Positions 41,540-48,079 of a stretch of 64,000 nucleotides of DNA are shown in pieces (position 1 is the stretch's first letter; every line of letters begins with the position of its first letter). The stretch lies in the NCBI GenBank assembly GCA_017745595.1, contig WMBV01000023.1:1-64000 (forward strand), written 5' to 3'. The position numbers were made by a program, and so were the translations under genes. The notes beneath the pieces are model-generated. The model was not told the origin of the DNA. It made no database searches and worked only from the letters and a program-made list of their open reading frames with translations. The stretch comes from Bordetella petrii. GTDB lineage: Bacteria; Pseudomonadota; Gammaproteobacteria; Burkholderiales; Burkholderiaceae_B.

Positions 41540-43201
41540 ATGACCCATGGCCTTACCGTCCGCACCGGCGGGCAGATCCTGATCGACCAGCTGCGCTGCC
41601 AGGGCGTCGAACGCGTCACCTGCGTGCCCGGCGAAAGCTACCTGGCGGCACTCGACGCGCTGTACGACAGCGGCGTCGATGTCGTCATCTGCCGCAACGA
41701 GGGCGGCGCGGCCATGATGGCCGAGGCCTATGGCAAGCTGACCGGCCGGCCCGGGGTGTGCTTCGTCACGCGCGGCCCGGGCGCCACCAACGCCAGCCAC
41801 GGCGTGCACATCGCCATGCAGGATTCGACCCCCATGTTGCTGTTCATCGGGCAGGTCGACCGCTCGATGCGCGAACGCGAGGCCTTCCAGGAAGTCGATT
41901 ACCGCGCCATGTTCGGCAGCCTGGCCAAGTGGGTGGTGGAAATCGACCGCGCCGACCGCATTCCCGAACTGGTGGCGCGCGCCTATCGCGTGGCCATGCA
42001 GGGCCGGCCGGGGCCGGTGGTGATCGCCCTGCCCGAAGACATGCTGGTCGATACCTGCGCCGTGGCCGATGCGCCGCGCGTCGAGCCGGCCCAGGCCTGG
42101 CCCGCGCCGGCCGACCTGCGGGCCCTGGAAGACCTGCTGGCCCAGGCGCGCCACCCCATCGCCGTGCTGGGCGGTTCGGGCTGGGACGACGCGGCCTGCC
42201 GGCAGTTCGCCGATTTCGCGCAGCGCGCGGACCTGCCAGTCGCGACCTCGTTCCGCCGCGCCTCGCTGTTTCCGGCCGACCACCCGTGCTACGCGGGCGA
42301 CCTGGGCATCGGCCCCGATGCGCGCCTGAAGGCCCGCGTGGCCGACGCCGACCTGCTGTTGCTGGTGGGCGGCCGGCTGTCGGAAATGCCCTCGTCGTCG
42401 TACACCCTGCTCGACATCCCCGCGCCGCGCCAGAAGCTGGTGCACGTGCATCCGGGCGCCGAAGAACTGGGCCGCGTCTACCAGCCCGCGCTGGCCATCC
42501 ATGCCGGGCCGCGCGCCTTCAGCGCCGCGCTGGCGCAACTGGCCGTGCCGGGGCAGCCTGCCTGGCAAGGCAGCGCCGGCCAGGCGCACGCCCACTACCT
42601 GGACTGGACCGAAACGCCGCGCGACTTGCCGGGCGATTTCCAGTACGGCCAGGTGCTGGCCTGGCTGCGCGAGCGCCTGCCGCGCGACGCCATGGTGTGC
42701 AACGGCGCCGGCAATTACGCCGGCTGGCTGCACCGCCATCATCGCTTCCATACCTACGGCACCCAGTTGGCGCCCACCAGCGGTTCCATGGGCTACGGCG
42801 TGCCGGCCGCGGTGCTGGCCAAGCTGCAGTATCCGCAACGCCCGGTGCTGGCTTTCGCCGGCGACGGCTGCTTCCTGATGAACGGCCAGGAATTCGCCAC
42901 GGCCGTCCAATACCAGGCCGCCATCATCGTCATCGTGGTGGACAACAGCCAGTACGGCACCATCCGCATGCACCAAGAGCGCGACTACCCCGGCCGGGTG
43001 GTGGGCACGCAATTGCGCAATCCCGATTTCGCGGCCATGGCCGTAGCATTCGGCGGACATGGCGAACGCGTCGAACGCACGGCCGACTTCGCCCCGGCCT
43101 TCGAGCGCGCGCTGGCCTCGGGCAAGCCCGCCATCCTGCACTGCCTGCTGGATCCGCGCGCCCAGTCGCATGCGCGCGACTTCACCCCGCCGGCCGCCTG
43201 A
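41540..43201 (+). CDS. Thiamine-diphosphate enzyme, acetolactate-synthase-like
   Basis: 553 residues. ThDP-dependent decarboxylase/synthase family in the usual order: PYR domain with catalytic E54 (CRNEGGAAMMAEAYGK), central domain with GGRLSEMPSSSYTL, and PP domain with GDGCFLMNGQEF near residue 442 and VVDNSQYGTIRMHQ, the Mg/ThDP GDG-x~25-N motif. Related enzymes include acetolactate synthase, benzoylformate decarboxylase and glyoxylate carboligase; no regulatory small-subunit gene is nearby, so a catabolic 2-keto-acid decarboxylase or ligase is more likely. Start 41540 gives the standard N-terminus; longer frames overlap the GntR gene. Confidence 0.9.
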   Translation: MTHGLTVRTGGQILIDQLRCQGVERVTCVPGESYLAALDALYDSGVDVVICRNEGGAAMMAEAYGKLTGRPGVCFVTRGPGATNASHGVHIAMQDSTPMLLFIGQVDRSMREREAFQEVDYRAMFGSLAKWVVEIDRADRIPELVARAYRVAMQGRPGPVVIALPEDMLVDTCAVADAPRVEPAQAWPAPADLRALEDLLAQARHPIAVLGGSGWDDAACRQFADFAQRADLPVATSFRRASLFPADHPCYAGDLGIGPDARLKARVADADLLLLVGGRLSEMPSSSYTLLDIPAPRQKLVHVHPGAEELGRVYQPALAIHAGPRAFSAALAQLAVPGQPAWQGSAGQAHAHYLDWTETPRDLPGDFQYGQVLAWLRERLPRDAMVCNGAGNYAGWLHRHHRFHTYGTQLAPTSGSMGYGVPAAVLAKLQYPQRPVLAFAGDGCFLMNGQEFATAVQYQAAIIVIVVDNSQYGTIRMHQERDYPGRVVGTQLRNPDFAAMAVAFGGHGERVERTADFAPAFERALASGKPAILHCLLDPRAQSHARDFTPPAA

Positions 43202-43238
43202 GCGCGGCCGCGGCCGCGGTGCGGGCGCCCGAATGTAC

Positions 43239-43313
43239 TAATATGCCCGCATGAACCGCCGGCCCGCTTACCCAGCGGGCCGGCGCAACCCGCCGCCCCA
43301 CCAGGGCGGTTCA
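43239..43313 (+). promoter_or_regulatory. Structured leader of the GntR gene at 43327
   Basis: A possible -10 box TAATAT (43239-43244) would start a transcript near 43251. The leader can form a 10-bp hairpin, GCCGGCCCGC (43258-43267) with GCGGGCCGGC (43275-43284), and also a 9-bp stem, TGAACCGCC (43252-43260) with GGCGGTTCA (43305-43313). The two share bases 43258-43260, so they compete at the base. No T run follows. Confidence 0.5.
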
Positions 43314-43326
43314 CGTCGGAGATCCC

Positions 43327-44016
43327 GTGAGCGCCATACCCGACAGTACCGTCGATCGCGTCTACAGCCAGCTTCGGTCCATGGCCATCGGCTACGAGTT
43401 CAAGCCGGGCGAAAAACTGAACGAAGTCGCGCTGGCCAAGCGCCTGGAAGTCAGCCGCACGCCGCTGCGCGAAGCGCTGAACCGCCTGGGCATCGAGGGC
43501 CTGCTGCGCTTCCAGCCGGGCAAGGGATTCTTCTGCCGCGACCTCGACGTGCACGAAATCTTCCACCTGTACGAACTGCGCAAGGTCGTCGAAGTGGCGG
43601 GCGCACGCCTGTCCATCGCGCGGGCCCGCGACGCCGACATCCACAAACTGATGGGATTCCTGGATGCCACCGGCCCCGAACCCGGCGAGCGCGGCGTGGC
43701 CGAACTGGTCGGCCTGGACGAAACCTTCCATGAAGAACTGCTGAGCCTGTCGGGCAACACCGAGATGCTGCGCGTGCTGCAGAACATCAATGCGCGCATC
43801 CGTTTCGTGCGCTGGATCGACATGCGGCTGGGCGACCGCCACAGTACCCAGCTGGAACACCGCCACATCCTGGAAGCGCTGCTGGCCCGCGACGAAGCCG
43901 CCTGCGCCGCGCTGCTCGAAAAGCACATCGGCCGGCGCCTGGACCAGATCACCTCGGCCATCCGCGAAGGCTACGCGCAAATCTACATGGGCATCCCGGC
44001 CCAGGCCGCCGCGTAA
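43327..44016 (+). CDS. GntR-family regulator (VanR/FadR subfamily)
   Basis: 229 residues from a GTG start. Winged helix LAKRLEVSRTPLREALNRLGIEGLLRF and an FCD domain containing DETFHEELLSLSGNTE and EHRHILEALLARDEAA. It resembles the regulator at 40621 in its second half. It follows the ThDP enzyme gene by 125 bases on the same strand but has its own apparent leader. It may co-regulate the same pathway, with the structured 5' region adding a second control. Confidence 0.92.
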   Translation: MSAIPDSTVDRVYSQLRSMAIGYEFKPGEKLNEVALAKRLEVSRTPLREALNRLGIEGLLRFQPGKGFFCRDLDVHEIFHLYELRKVVEVAGARLSIARARDADIHKLMGFLDATGPEPGERGVAELVGLDETFHEELLSLSGNTEMLRVLQNINARIRFVRWIDMRLGDRHSTQLEHRHILEALLARDEAACAALLEKHIGRRLDQITSAIREGYAQIYMGIPAQAAA

Positions 44017-44031
44017 CAGCGGCAAGATATC

Positions 44032-44125
44032 CAGGTGTCTGACACCCCGCAGGGGTGTCAGACACCTAAGCCACCAGACCGTTCCACCCCGGTGTCTGAC
44101 ACCCCTGCGGGGAGTCAGACACCTG
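44032..44125. repeat. Palindromic intergenic repeat pair in convergent gap
   Basis: Units at 44032-44067 and 44091-44125, GGTGTCTGAC/GTCAGACACC arms with G/C-rich loops (CACCCCGCAGGGGT and ACCCCTGCGGGG types). They fill the 116-base gap between the GntR gene and the convergent TetR gene. Confidence 0.93.
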
Positions 44126-44132
44126 CCCCACT

Positions 44133-44756
44133 TCAAGCCCGCCCGCCCGGCACCCGAATGCCATCCATCAGCAGATCGGCAAGAAACGCCGCCAGGTCAT
44201 GCGTGTCGGCGGCATCCTGTTCCAGCGTCGCCACCCGTTCCAGCATGCCCACGAAAGCCTGCGACAACCAGTAGGGCGACACGTCGCGGCGCAGCAGGCC
44301 GGCCTGCTGCTCGGCCTTGACCTTCACGGCGATCAGGTCCACCAGTTCGTTTTTCAACGCCTCGGCATGGCACGAATGCTGGAAAGCGATCTTGGTCAGG
44401 CTGGGATTGTCTTGCAGCATGGCCAGCAGGCCATGCACGCTGTGGCGGACCCGTTCGTCGATCCGGTGCGCGGGCGTGTCGTCGGGTATCTTGGCCTGCT
44501 CGACCGCGGCGCGCAGGCGCCGGGTGAACAGGTCGACCAGTTCGTCATACGCCGCCTTCTTGCTGCTGAAGTACTGGTAGAACACCGGCTGCGTTACCGC
44601 AGCCTTGGCCGCCACGTCGGATACGCGGGTGCGCTCATAGCCGTGGCGCGCGAACTCGGCGCTGGCCACATCCAGCAGCCGCTGCCGGGTGCGCTCGCCT
44701 TTGGTCTGGCGTCGGTGGGCGGCGGCTTCGGTGGACACGTAGGGGTTGTCTGGCAT
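44133..44756 (-). CDS. TetR-family transcriptional regulator
   Basis: 207 residues. The HTH region (about residues 18-65: KGERTRQRLLDVASAEFARHG, then VSDVAAKAAVTQPVFYQYFSSKKAAYDELV) is a standard TetR N-terminus; the remaining helices form the effector domain. ATG 44756 is chosen because the longer frame from 44855 includes non-TetR residues. It is divergent from the DUF4148 genes; the TTGACT promoter and the ATCTAGTAGTAGGTAA-type site at 44876-44894 lie 120 bases upstream of it. Confidence 0.9.
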   Translation of the reverse strand: MPDNPYVSTEAAAHRRQTKGERTRQRLLDVASAEFARHGYERTRVSDVAAKAAVTQPVFYQYFSSKKAAYDELVDLFTRRLRAAVEQAKIPDDTPAHRIDERVRHSVHGLLAMLQDNPSLTKIAFQHSCHAEALKNELVDLIAVKVKAEQQAGLLRRDVSPYWLSQAFVGMLERVATLEQDAADTHDLAAFLADLLMDGIRVPGGRA

Positions 44757-44866
44757 GTATCGGAAAACACGCGGAATGGTACACGTTCGTTGTACGCCTT
44801 CCCCCGGCCGGGCACAGTTCCATCCCTTATCAGCGGCCCGAAGATACAAATTCATACAAAAAGAGC

Positions 44867-44896
44867 TTGACTCATCTATCTAGTAGTAGGTAAGAT
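44867..44896 (+). promoter_or_regulatory. Sigma70-type promoter with operator in its spacer, upstream of the DUF4148 genes
   Basis: -35 TTGACT (44867-44872) and -10 TAAGAT (44891-44896) with an 18-base spacer. The spacer and -10 contain CTATCTAGTAGTAGGTAAG (44876-44894), which shares ATCTASTAGTAGGTAA with the site at 47063-47078, read on the opposite strand. A dimeric repressor here would block polymerase directly. A short leader follows, with a weak CGCG stem and T run at 44938-44958. Confidence 0.7.
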
Positions 44897-44970
44897 TCGT
44901 CTCATGGATGGGAAGCAAGCTGTCGCTCCCAACCACCCGCGCCTTCCAGCGCGTTTTTATGACCCCGGTT

Positions 44971-44990
44971 ATCTACCTACACATAGATAG
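44971..44990. promoter_or_regulatory. Operator-like palindrome upstream of the first DUF4148 gene
   Basis: ATCTACCTACACATAGATAG resembles the inverted repeat CTATCTAT/ATAGATAG seen before the second DUF4148 gene, with two substitutions in the left arm. It lies 43 bases before the ATG at 45033, a usual position for a repressor site at or near a start of transcription. Confidence 0.65.
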
Positions 44991-45032
44991 TTTGCACAAC
45001 CCGCTTCTTACTTCGACGATCAGGAACCCATC

Positions 45033-45350
45033 ATGAAAACCCTTGCTTCCCTGCTGCTGATTTCCGCCACCCTGGCCGGCACCGCCGCCTATGCCCAAGA
45101 GCCTTCCGGCGAACTGGACTACCCGCCCGCCATCAGCCAGACCAGCTCGCTGACCCGCGCCCAGGTCATCGCCGAACTGCACGCCGCCCAGGCCGCCGGC
45201 CAGGTCACCTTCGGCGAGCTCGACGAACCCGCCACCCAGGCCGCCGCCAGCACCCTCACCCGCCAGCAAGTCCAGGCCGAAGCCGCCGCCGCCAGTACGC
45301 ATGGCTCGTACGCCTTCGGTGGCGCGGGCTATCCCAACACGGGCGCCTGA
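45033..45350 (+). CDS. DUF4148 secreted protein, copy 1
   Basis: 105 residues. Signal peptide MKTLASLLLISATLAGTAAYA. The mature chain has the DUF4148 pattern: SLTRAQVIAELHAAQAAGQVTFGE (residues ~38-62) followed by a second TLTRQQVQAEAAAA stretch. DUF4148 proteins are small, helical, periplasmic, and expanded in Burkholderiales; function unknown. It is 60% similar in layout to the protein at 45429, so it is a tandem duplicate with its own promoter. Confidence 0.85.
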   Translation: MKTLASLLLISATLAGTAAYAQEPSGELDYPPAISQTSSLTRAQVIAELHAAQAAGQVTFGELDEPATQAAASTLTRQQVQAEAAAASTHGSYAFGGAGYPNTGA

Positions 45351-45375
45351 GCCACTTTTTATTTTACCGATTCAC

Positions 45376-45393
45376 CTATCTATAAATAGATAG
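45376..45393. promoter_or_regulatory. Perfect operator palindrome upstream of the second DUF4148 gene
   Basis: CTATCTAT-AA-ATAGATAG, 8-bp arms with a two-base centre, 36 bases before the ATG at 45429. It is the best-formed member of the operator set at this locus. Confidence 0.78.
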
Positions 45394-45428
45394 TTTTACA
45401 TACCGCCACTTATTTCCGGAGCATTGCC

Positions 45429-45764
45429 ATGAAGACCCTCGTATCCGCCACGCTGTTGTCCCTGACCATGATGGGTGCCGCCTACGCCGGCGAACCGTCG
45501 GGCGAACTGGACTATCCGCCCGTGCAGAACACCGCCAGCACGGTAACCCGCGCCCAGGTCCAGGCCGAACTGCAAGCCGCCAAGGCCGCCGGCCAGGTCA
45601 CCTTCGGCGAACTGGAACAGCCCGCCGCCTACGCCGCCGGCCCGGTTCCCAGCCGCGCCGAAGTCCGCGCCGAAGCGCGGGCCGCCCAACAGAACGGCAA
45701 CGATGCCTTCGGCGAACTGGACTACCAGGCCAGCTACAGCCTGGCCGACGCCACCCGCGGCTAA
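45429..45764 (+). CDS. DUF4148 secreted protein, copy 2
   Basis: 111 residues. Signal peptide MKTLVSATLLSLTMMGAAYA. The mature part has TVTRAQVQAELQAAKAAGQVTFGELEQ and a second SRAEVRAEARAAQQNGNDAFGELDYQ unit, i.e. two copies of the DUF4148 repeat. It is a tandem paralogue of the gene at 45033, with both separated by 78 bases carrying a perfect operator. It probably responds to the neighbouring TetR regulator(s). Confidence 0.86.
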   Translation: MKTLVSATLLSLTMMGAAYAGEPSGELDYPPVQNTASTVTRAQVQAELQAAKAAGQVTFGELEQPAAYAAGPVPSRAEVRAEARAAQQNGNDAFGELDYQASYSLADATRG

Positions 45765-45879
45765 GGACGGCGCATGTGTCGCCACGCGGCGCCGCCCTGC
45801 CCGAGGCACGGCGGCCCGCCTTGTTTTCACTTCATCTGACTGGAGCCCTTCAGCCCCTTTTCTTTGGCAGCGTCCGACT

Positions 45880-46467
45880 ATGAACACCGAAACCACCCGC
45901 ACACAGATCATGCAACATGCCCAGCGCCTGATCCAGGAGCGTGGCTGCAACGGCTTCAGCTACCGCGACCTGGCCGCGCTGATCGGCATCAAGACCTCTA
46001 GCATCCACTATTACTTTCCGCAGAAAGAAGACTTGCTGCTCGCCGTCGTGCAGCAATACCAGGCGCGCTGGCACGCCGCCGTGCAGGCCATCGACCCCGG
46101 CTTGAGCGCCGACGCCAAGCTGCGCGCCTATGTCGACGTGCACCGGCGCGCCTTCTGCGGCACCGAACAGATCTGCCTGGCCGCCGCGCTGGCGGCCGAT
46201 CTGGCCTCGCTGCCCGCCACGGTGCGGCAGGCGCTGCAGGACTTTTATCGCGCCAATGAAGAATGGCTGGCCGCGGTGCTGGACCAGGGCGCGCGCGAGG
46301 GCAGCCTGCGCGTGCCGGGCGACCTGGCCAATGCGGCGCGCGCCATGTTTGCCGCGCTGCAGGGCAGCCTGGTGGGCGCGCGCTTGTTCAAAAACAGCGA
46401 GCGCGTGCAAGACCTGGTGTCGGCCTCGGTGGGCTGGCTGGAACCGGCGGTGAAAGAAACCGCGTAG
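45880..46467 (+). CDS. TetR-family regulator (paralogue of 46486-47052)
   Basis: 195 residues. HTH at residues 4-50 (TRTQIMQHAQRLIQERGCNGFSYRDLAALIGIKTSSIHYYFPQKEDLL) and a C-terminal domain ending LVGARLFKNSERVQDLVS. It shares the segment NGFSYRDLA-x5-VKTxSIHYYFP with the convergent TetR at 46486, so they are recent paralogues. The start 45880 is the only ATG giving the canonical HTH. It is downstream of the DUF4148 pair on the same strand. Confidence 0.9.
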   Translation: MNTETTRTQIMQHAQRLIQERGCNGFSYRDLAALIGIKTSSIHYYFPQKEDLLLAVVQQYQARWHAAVQAIDPGLSADAKLRAYVDVHRRAFCGTEQICLAAALAADLASLPATVRQALQDFYRANEEWLAAVLDQGAREGSLRVPGDLANAARAMFAALQGSLVGARLFKNSERVQDLVSASVGWLEPAVKETA

Positions 46468-46485
46468 CCGCGGTGGCGCCGGGCC

Positions 46486-47052
46486 TTACGCCGGGGCGTG
46501 TTCGCACTGCACCGACGCCACGACGTCGTGCAGCCGTGTGGGGCTTTGGAACAGGCGCGAGCCCATCAGGGCGCCCTGGAAGGCCGCGAACAGGCAGCGG
46601 CCGGCGCTTTCGGGATCGCCCTGCCAGCGCAGCGTGCCATCGCGCTGGCCGGCGGCAATGACCCCGGCCAGCCAGTTTTCGTGCATGCGGAAAAACGCCT
46701 GCAGCGACTGGCGCGCGCGTTCGGACAGCGACGCGAAATCGGCGGCCAGCATGCCGCACAGGCACACCTGGTCGGTGGGGCCGCCCTCGAACAGGGCCGC
46801 GTAGCGGTCCAGTTGCTCTTTGGCCGGCAGCGCCGTATCGATACCCTGCACCAGGCTGGTCACCCCTGCCGCATAGTTGTCGATGGCCTCGATGAGCAGG
46901 TCGTCTTTGCAGGGAAAGTAATAGTGGATGCTGGCGGTTTTCACCCCCACCCGGTCGGCCAGGTCGCGGTAGCTGAAGCCGTTGTAGCCGCGCTGGCGGA
47001 TCAGTGCCTGGGCGTGGCTGAGTAGTTGTTCACGGGTCGTGGCGGTGTTCAT
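46486..47052 (-). CDS. TetR-family regulator (paralogue of 45880-46467)
   Basis: 188 residues. HTH TTREQLLSHAQALIRQRGYNGFSYRDLADRVGVKTASIHYYFP; ligand domain with DQVCLCGMLAADFASLSERARQ and LMGSRLFQSPTRLHDVV. Only 18 bases separate its stop from that of the convergent TetR at 45880. A CTACTAGTAG palindrome sits at 47067-47076, immediately upstream of its start, so it probably represses itself. Confidence 0.9.
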   Translation of the reverse strand: MNTATTREQLLSHAQALIRQRGYNGFSYRDLADRVGVKTASIHYYFPCKDDLLIEAIDNYAAGVTSLVQGIDTALPAKEQLDRYAALFEGGPTDQVCLCGMLAADFASLSERARQSLQAFFRMHENWLAGVIAAGQRDGTLRWQGDPESAGRCLFAAFQGALMGSRLFQSPTRLHDVVASVQCEHAPA

Positions 47053-47062
47053 GCCAGGATTG

Positions 47063-47078
47063 TTACCTACTAGTAGAT
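47063..47078. promoter_or_regulatory. CTACTAGTAG operator before the TetR gene at 46486
   Basis: TTACCTACTAGTAGAT contains the perfect palindrome CTACTAGTAG (47067-47076). Read on the other strand it is ATCTACTAGTAGGTAA, matching the site in the DUF4148 promoter with one changed base. It lies 10 bases upstream of the start codon. Confidence 0.75.
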
Positions 47079-47181
47079 CGGGGGTCAAGGCGGGGCATCC
47101 CGCATGGGTTTCGGGCGGCGTATGCTGAACGGGTTGCCCGCGGCGCCGCGCGCGCCGTCCCACCCCCTACAGGAACTTTTC

Positions 47182-47832
47182 ATGTCCGATCTTCTTGCCG
47201 CCTGGACACCCCGCCTGGCCGCCATCGCCACGGCGGGCAGCCAGGATGACGGCGCGCACGACCTGAACCATCTGCAGCGCGTCTGGCAGGTGGCGCGCAC
47301 GCTGCTGGCCAGCCATCCCGAAGCCGATCCGCTGGTGGTGCAGGCCGCGTGCTATCTGCACGACATCGTCAACTTGCCCAAGAACCACCCCGAGCGCGCG
47401 CAGGCCTCGCGCATGGCCGCCGCGCAGGCGCGCGGGTCGCTGGCCCGCGCCGGCTTTCCGGCCGACAAGCTCGATGCGGTGGCCCATGCCATCGAAGCCC
47501 ATAGTTTCTCGGCCGGCATCGCGCCCACCACCCTCGAGGCGCGCATCGTCCAAGACGCCGACCGGCTCGATGCCCTGGGCGCGGTGGGGCTGGCGCGGTT
47601 GTTCTATACCGCCGGGCGCATGGGCTCGGCCTTTGCGCACCCGTCCGACCCCCTGGCGCGCGCGCGGCCGCTGGACGATCGCGCCTACGCGCTGGACCAC
47701 ATCGAAGTCAAGCTGGCCGCCCTGCCCGCCGCCATGCACACCGCCGCCGCGCGCCGGCTGGCCGAAACGCGCCTGGCCTGGCTGCGCGCGTTCCGCGACA
47801 CCTTCGTCCAGGAATGGGGCGCCACGCAGTAA
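47182..47832 (+). CDS. HD-domain phosphohydrolase
   Basis: 216 residues. The HD motif is visible as H27-xx-H (DGAHDLNHLQRVWQVA), HD in CYLHDIVNLPKNHPER and a later D in VQDADRLDALGAVGLARLF. Such stand-alone HD proteins hydrolyse nucleotides or related phosphate esters; the substrate is unknown. Start 47182 follows a purine-rich site; a longer frame from 47104 would overlap the divergent TetR region. It is convergent with the CoA ligase gene across a large repeat cluster. Confidence 0.85.
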   Translation: MSDLLAAWTPRLAAIATAGSQDDGAHDLNHLQRVWQVARTLLASHPEADPLVVQAACYLHDIVNLPKNHPERAQASRMAAAQARGSLARAGFPADKLDAVAHAIEAHSFSAGIAPTTLEARIVQDADRLDALGAVGLARLFYTAGRMGSAFAHPSDPLARARPLDDRAYALDHIEVKLAALPAAMHTAAARRLAETRLAWLRAFRDTFVQEWGATQ

Positions 47833-47856
47833 CTGTGCGACGCCAAGAACAAAGTA

Positions 47857-48048
47857 CAGGTGTCCGACTCCCTCAGGGTGTCGGACACCGATAAGTGGAG
47901 TTGGCTACCCGCCACGGTGTCAGGCACCCGGCGGGAGCCTGACACCTGGACATAAACAGGTGTCCGACTCCCGCAGGGTGTCGGACACCGATAAGTGGAG
48001 TTGGCTGCCCGCCACGGTGTCAGGCACCCGGCGGGAGCCTGACACCTG
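47857..48048. repeat. Tandem duplication of a two-palindrome repeat unit (2 x 92 bp, period 100)
   Basis: Copy 1 is 47857-47948, copy 2 is 47957-48048; corresponding bases are exactly 100 apart and the two differ at only two positions in their 92-bp cores (CCTC/CCGC and CTAC/CTGC). Each copy holds two palindromes: GGTGTCCGAC/GTCGGACACC and GGTGTCAGGC/GCCTGACACC. The arms here use CGAC instead of TGAC with compensatory change on the other arm. They fill a 247-base convergent gap. Confidence 0.95.
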
Positions 48049-48079
48049 AAATGTGAACAACCGGCGCGCCTGCGGTGCC

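Noticed and set aside
47857-48048. Possible CRISPR array because of regular near-identical repeats
   Set aside because: Only two copies, no unique equal-length spacers, internal palindromes of a dispersed family, no cas genes in the window.
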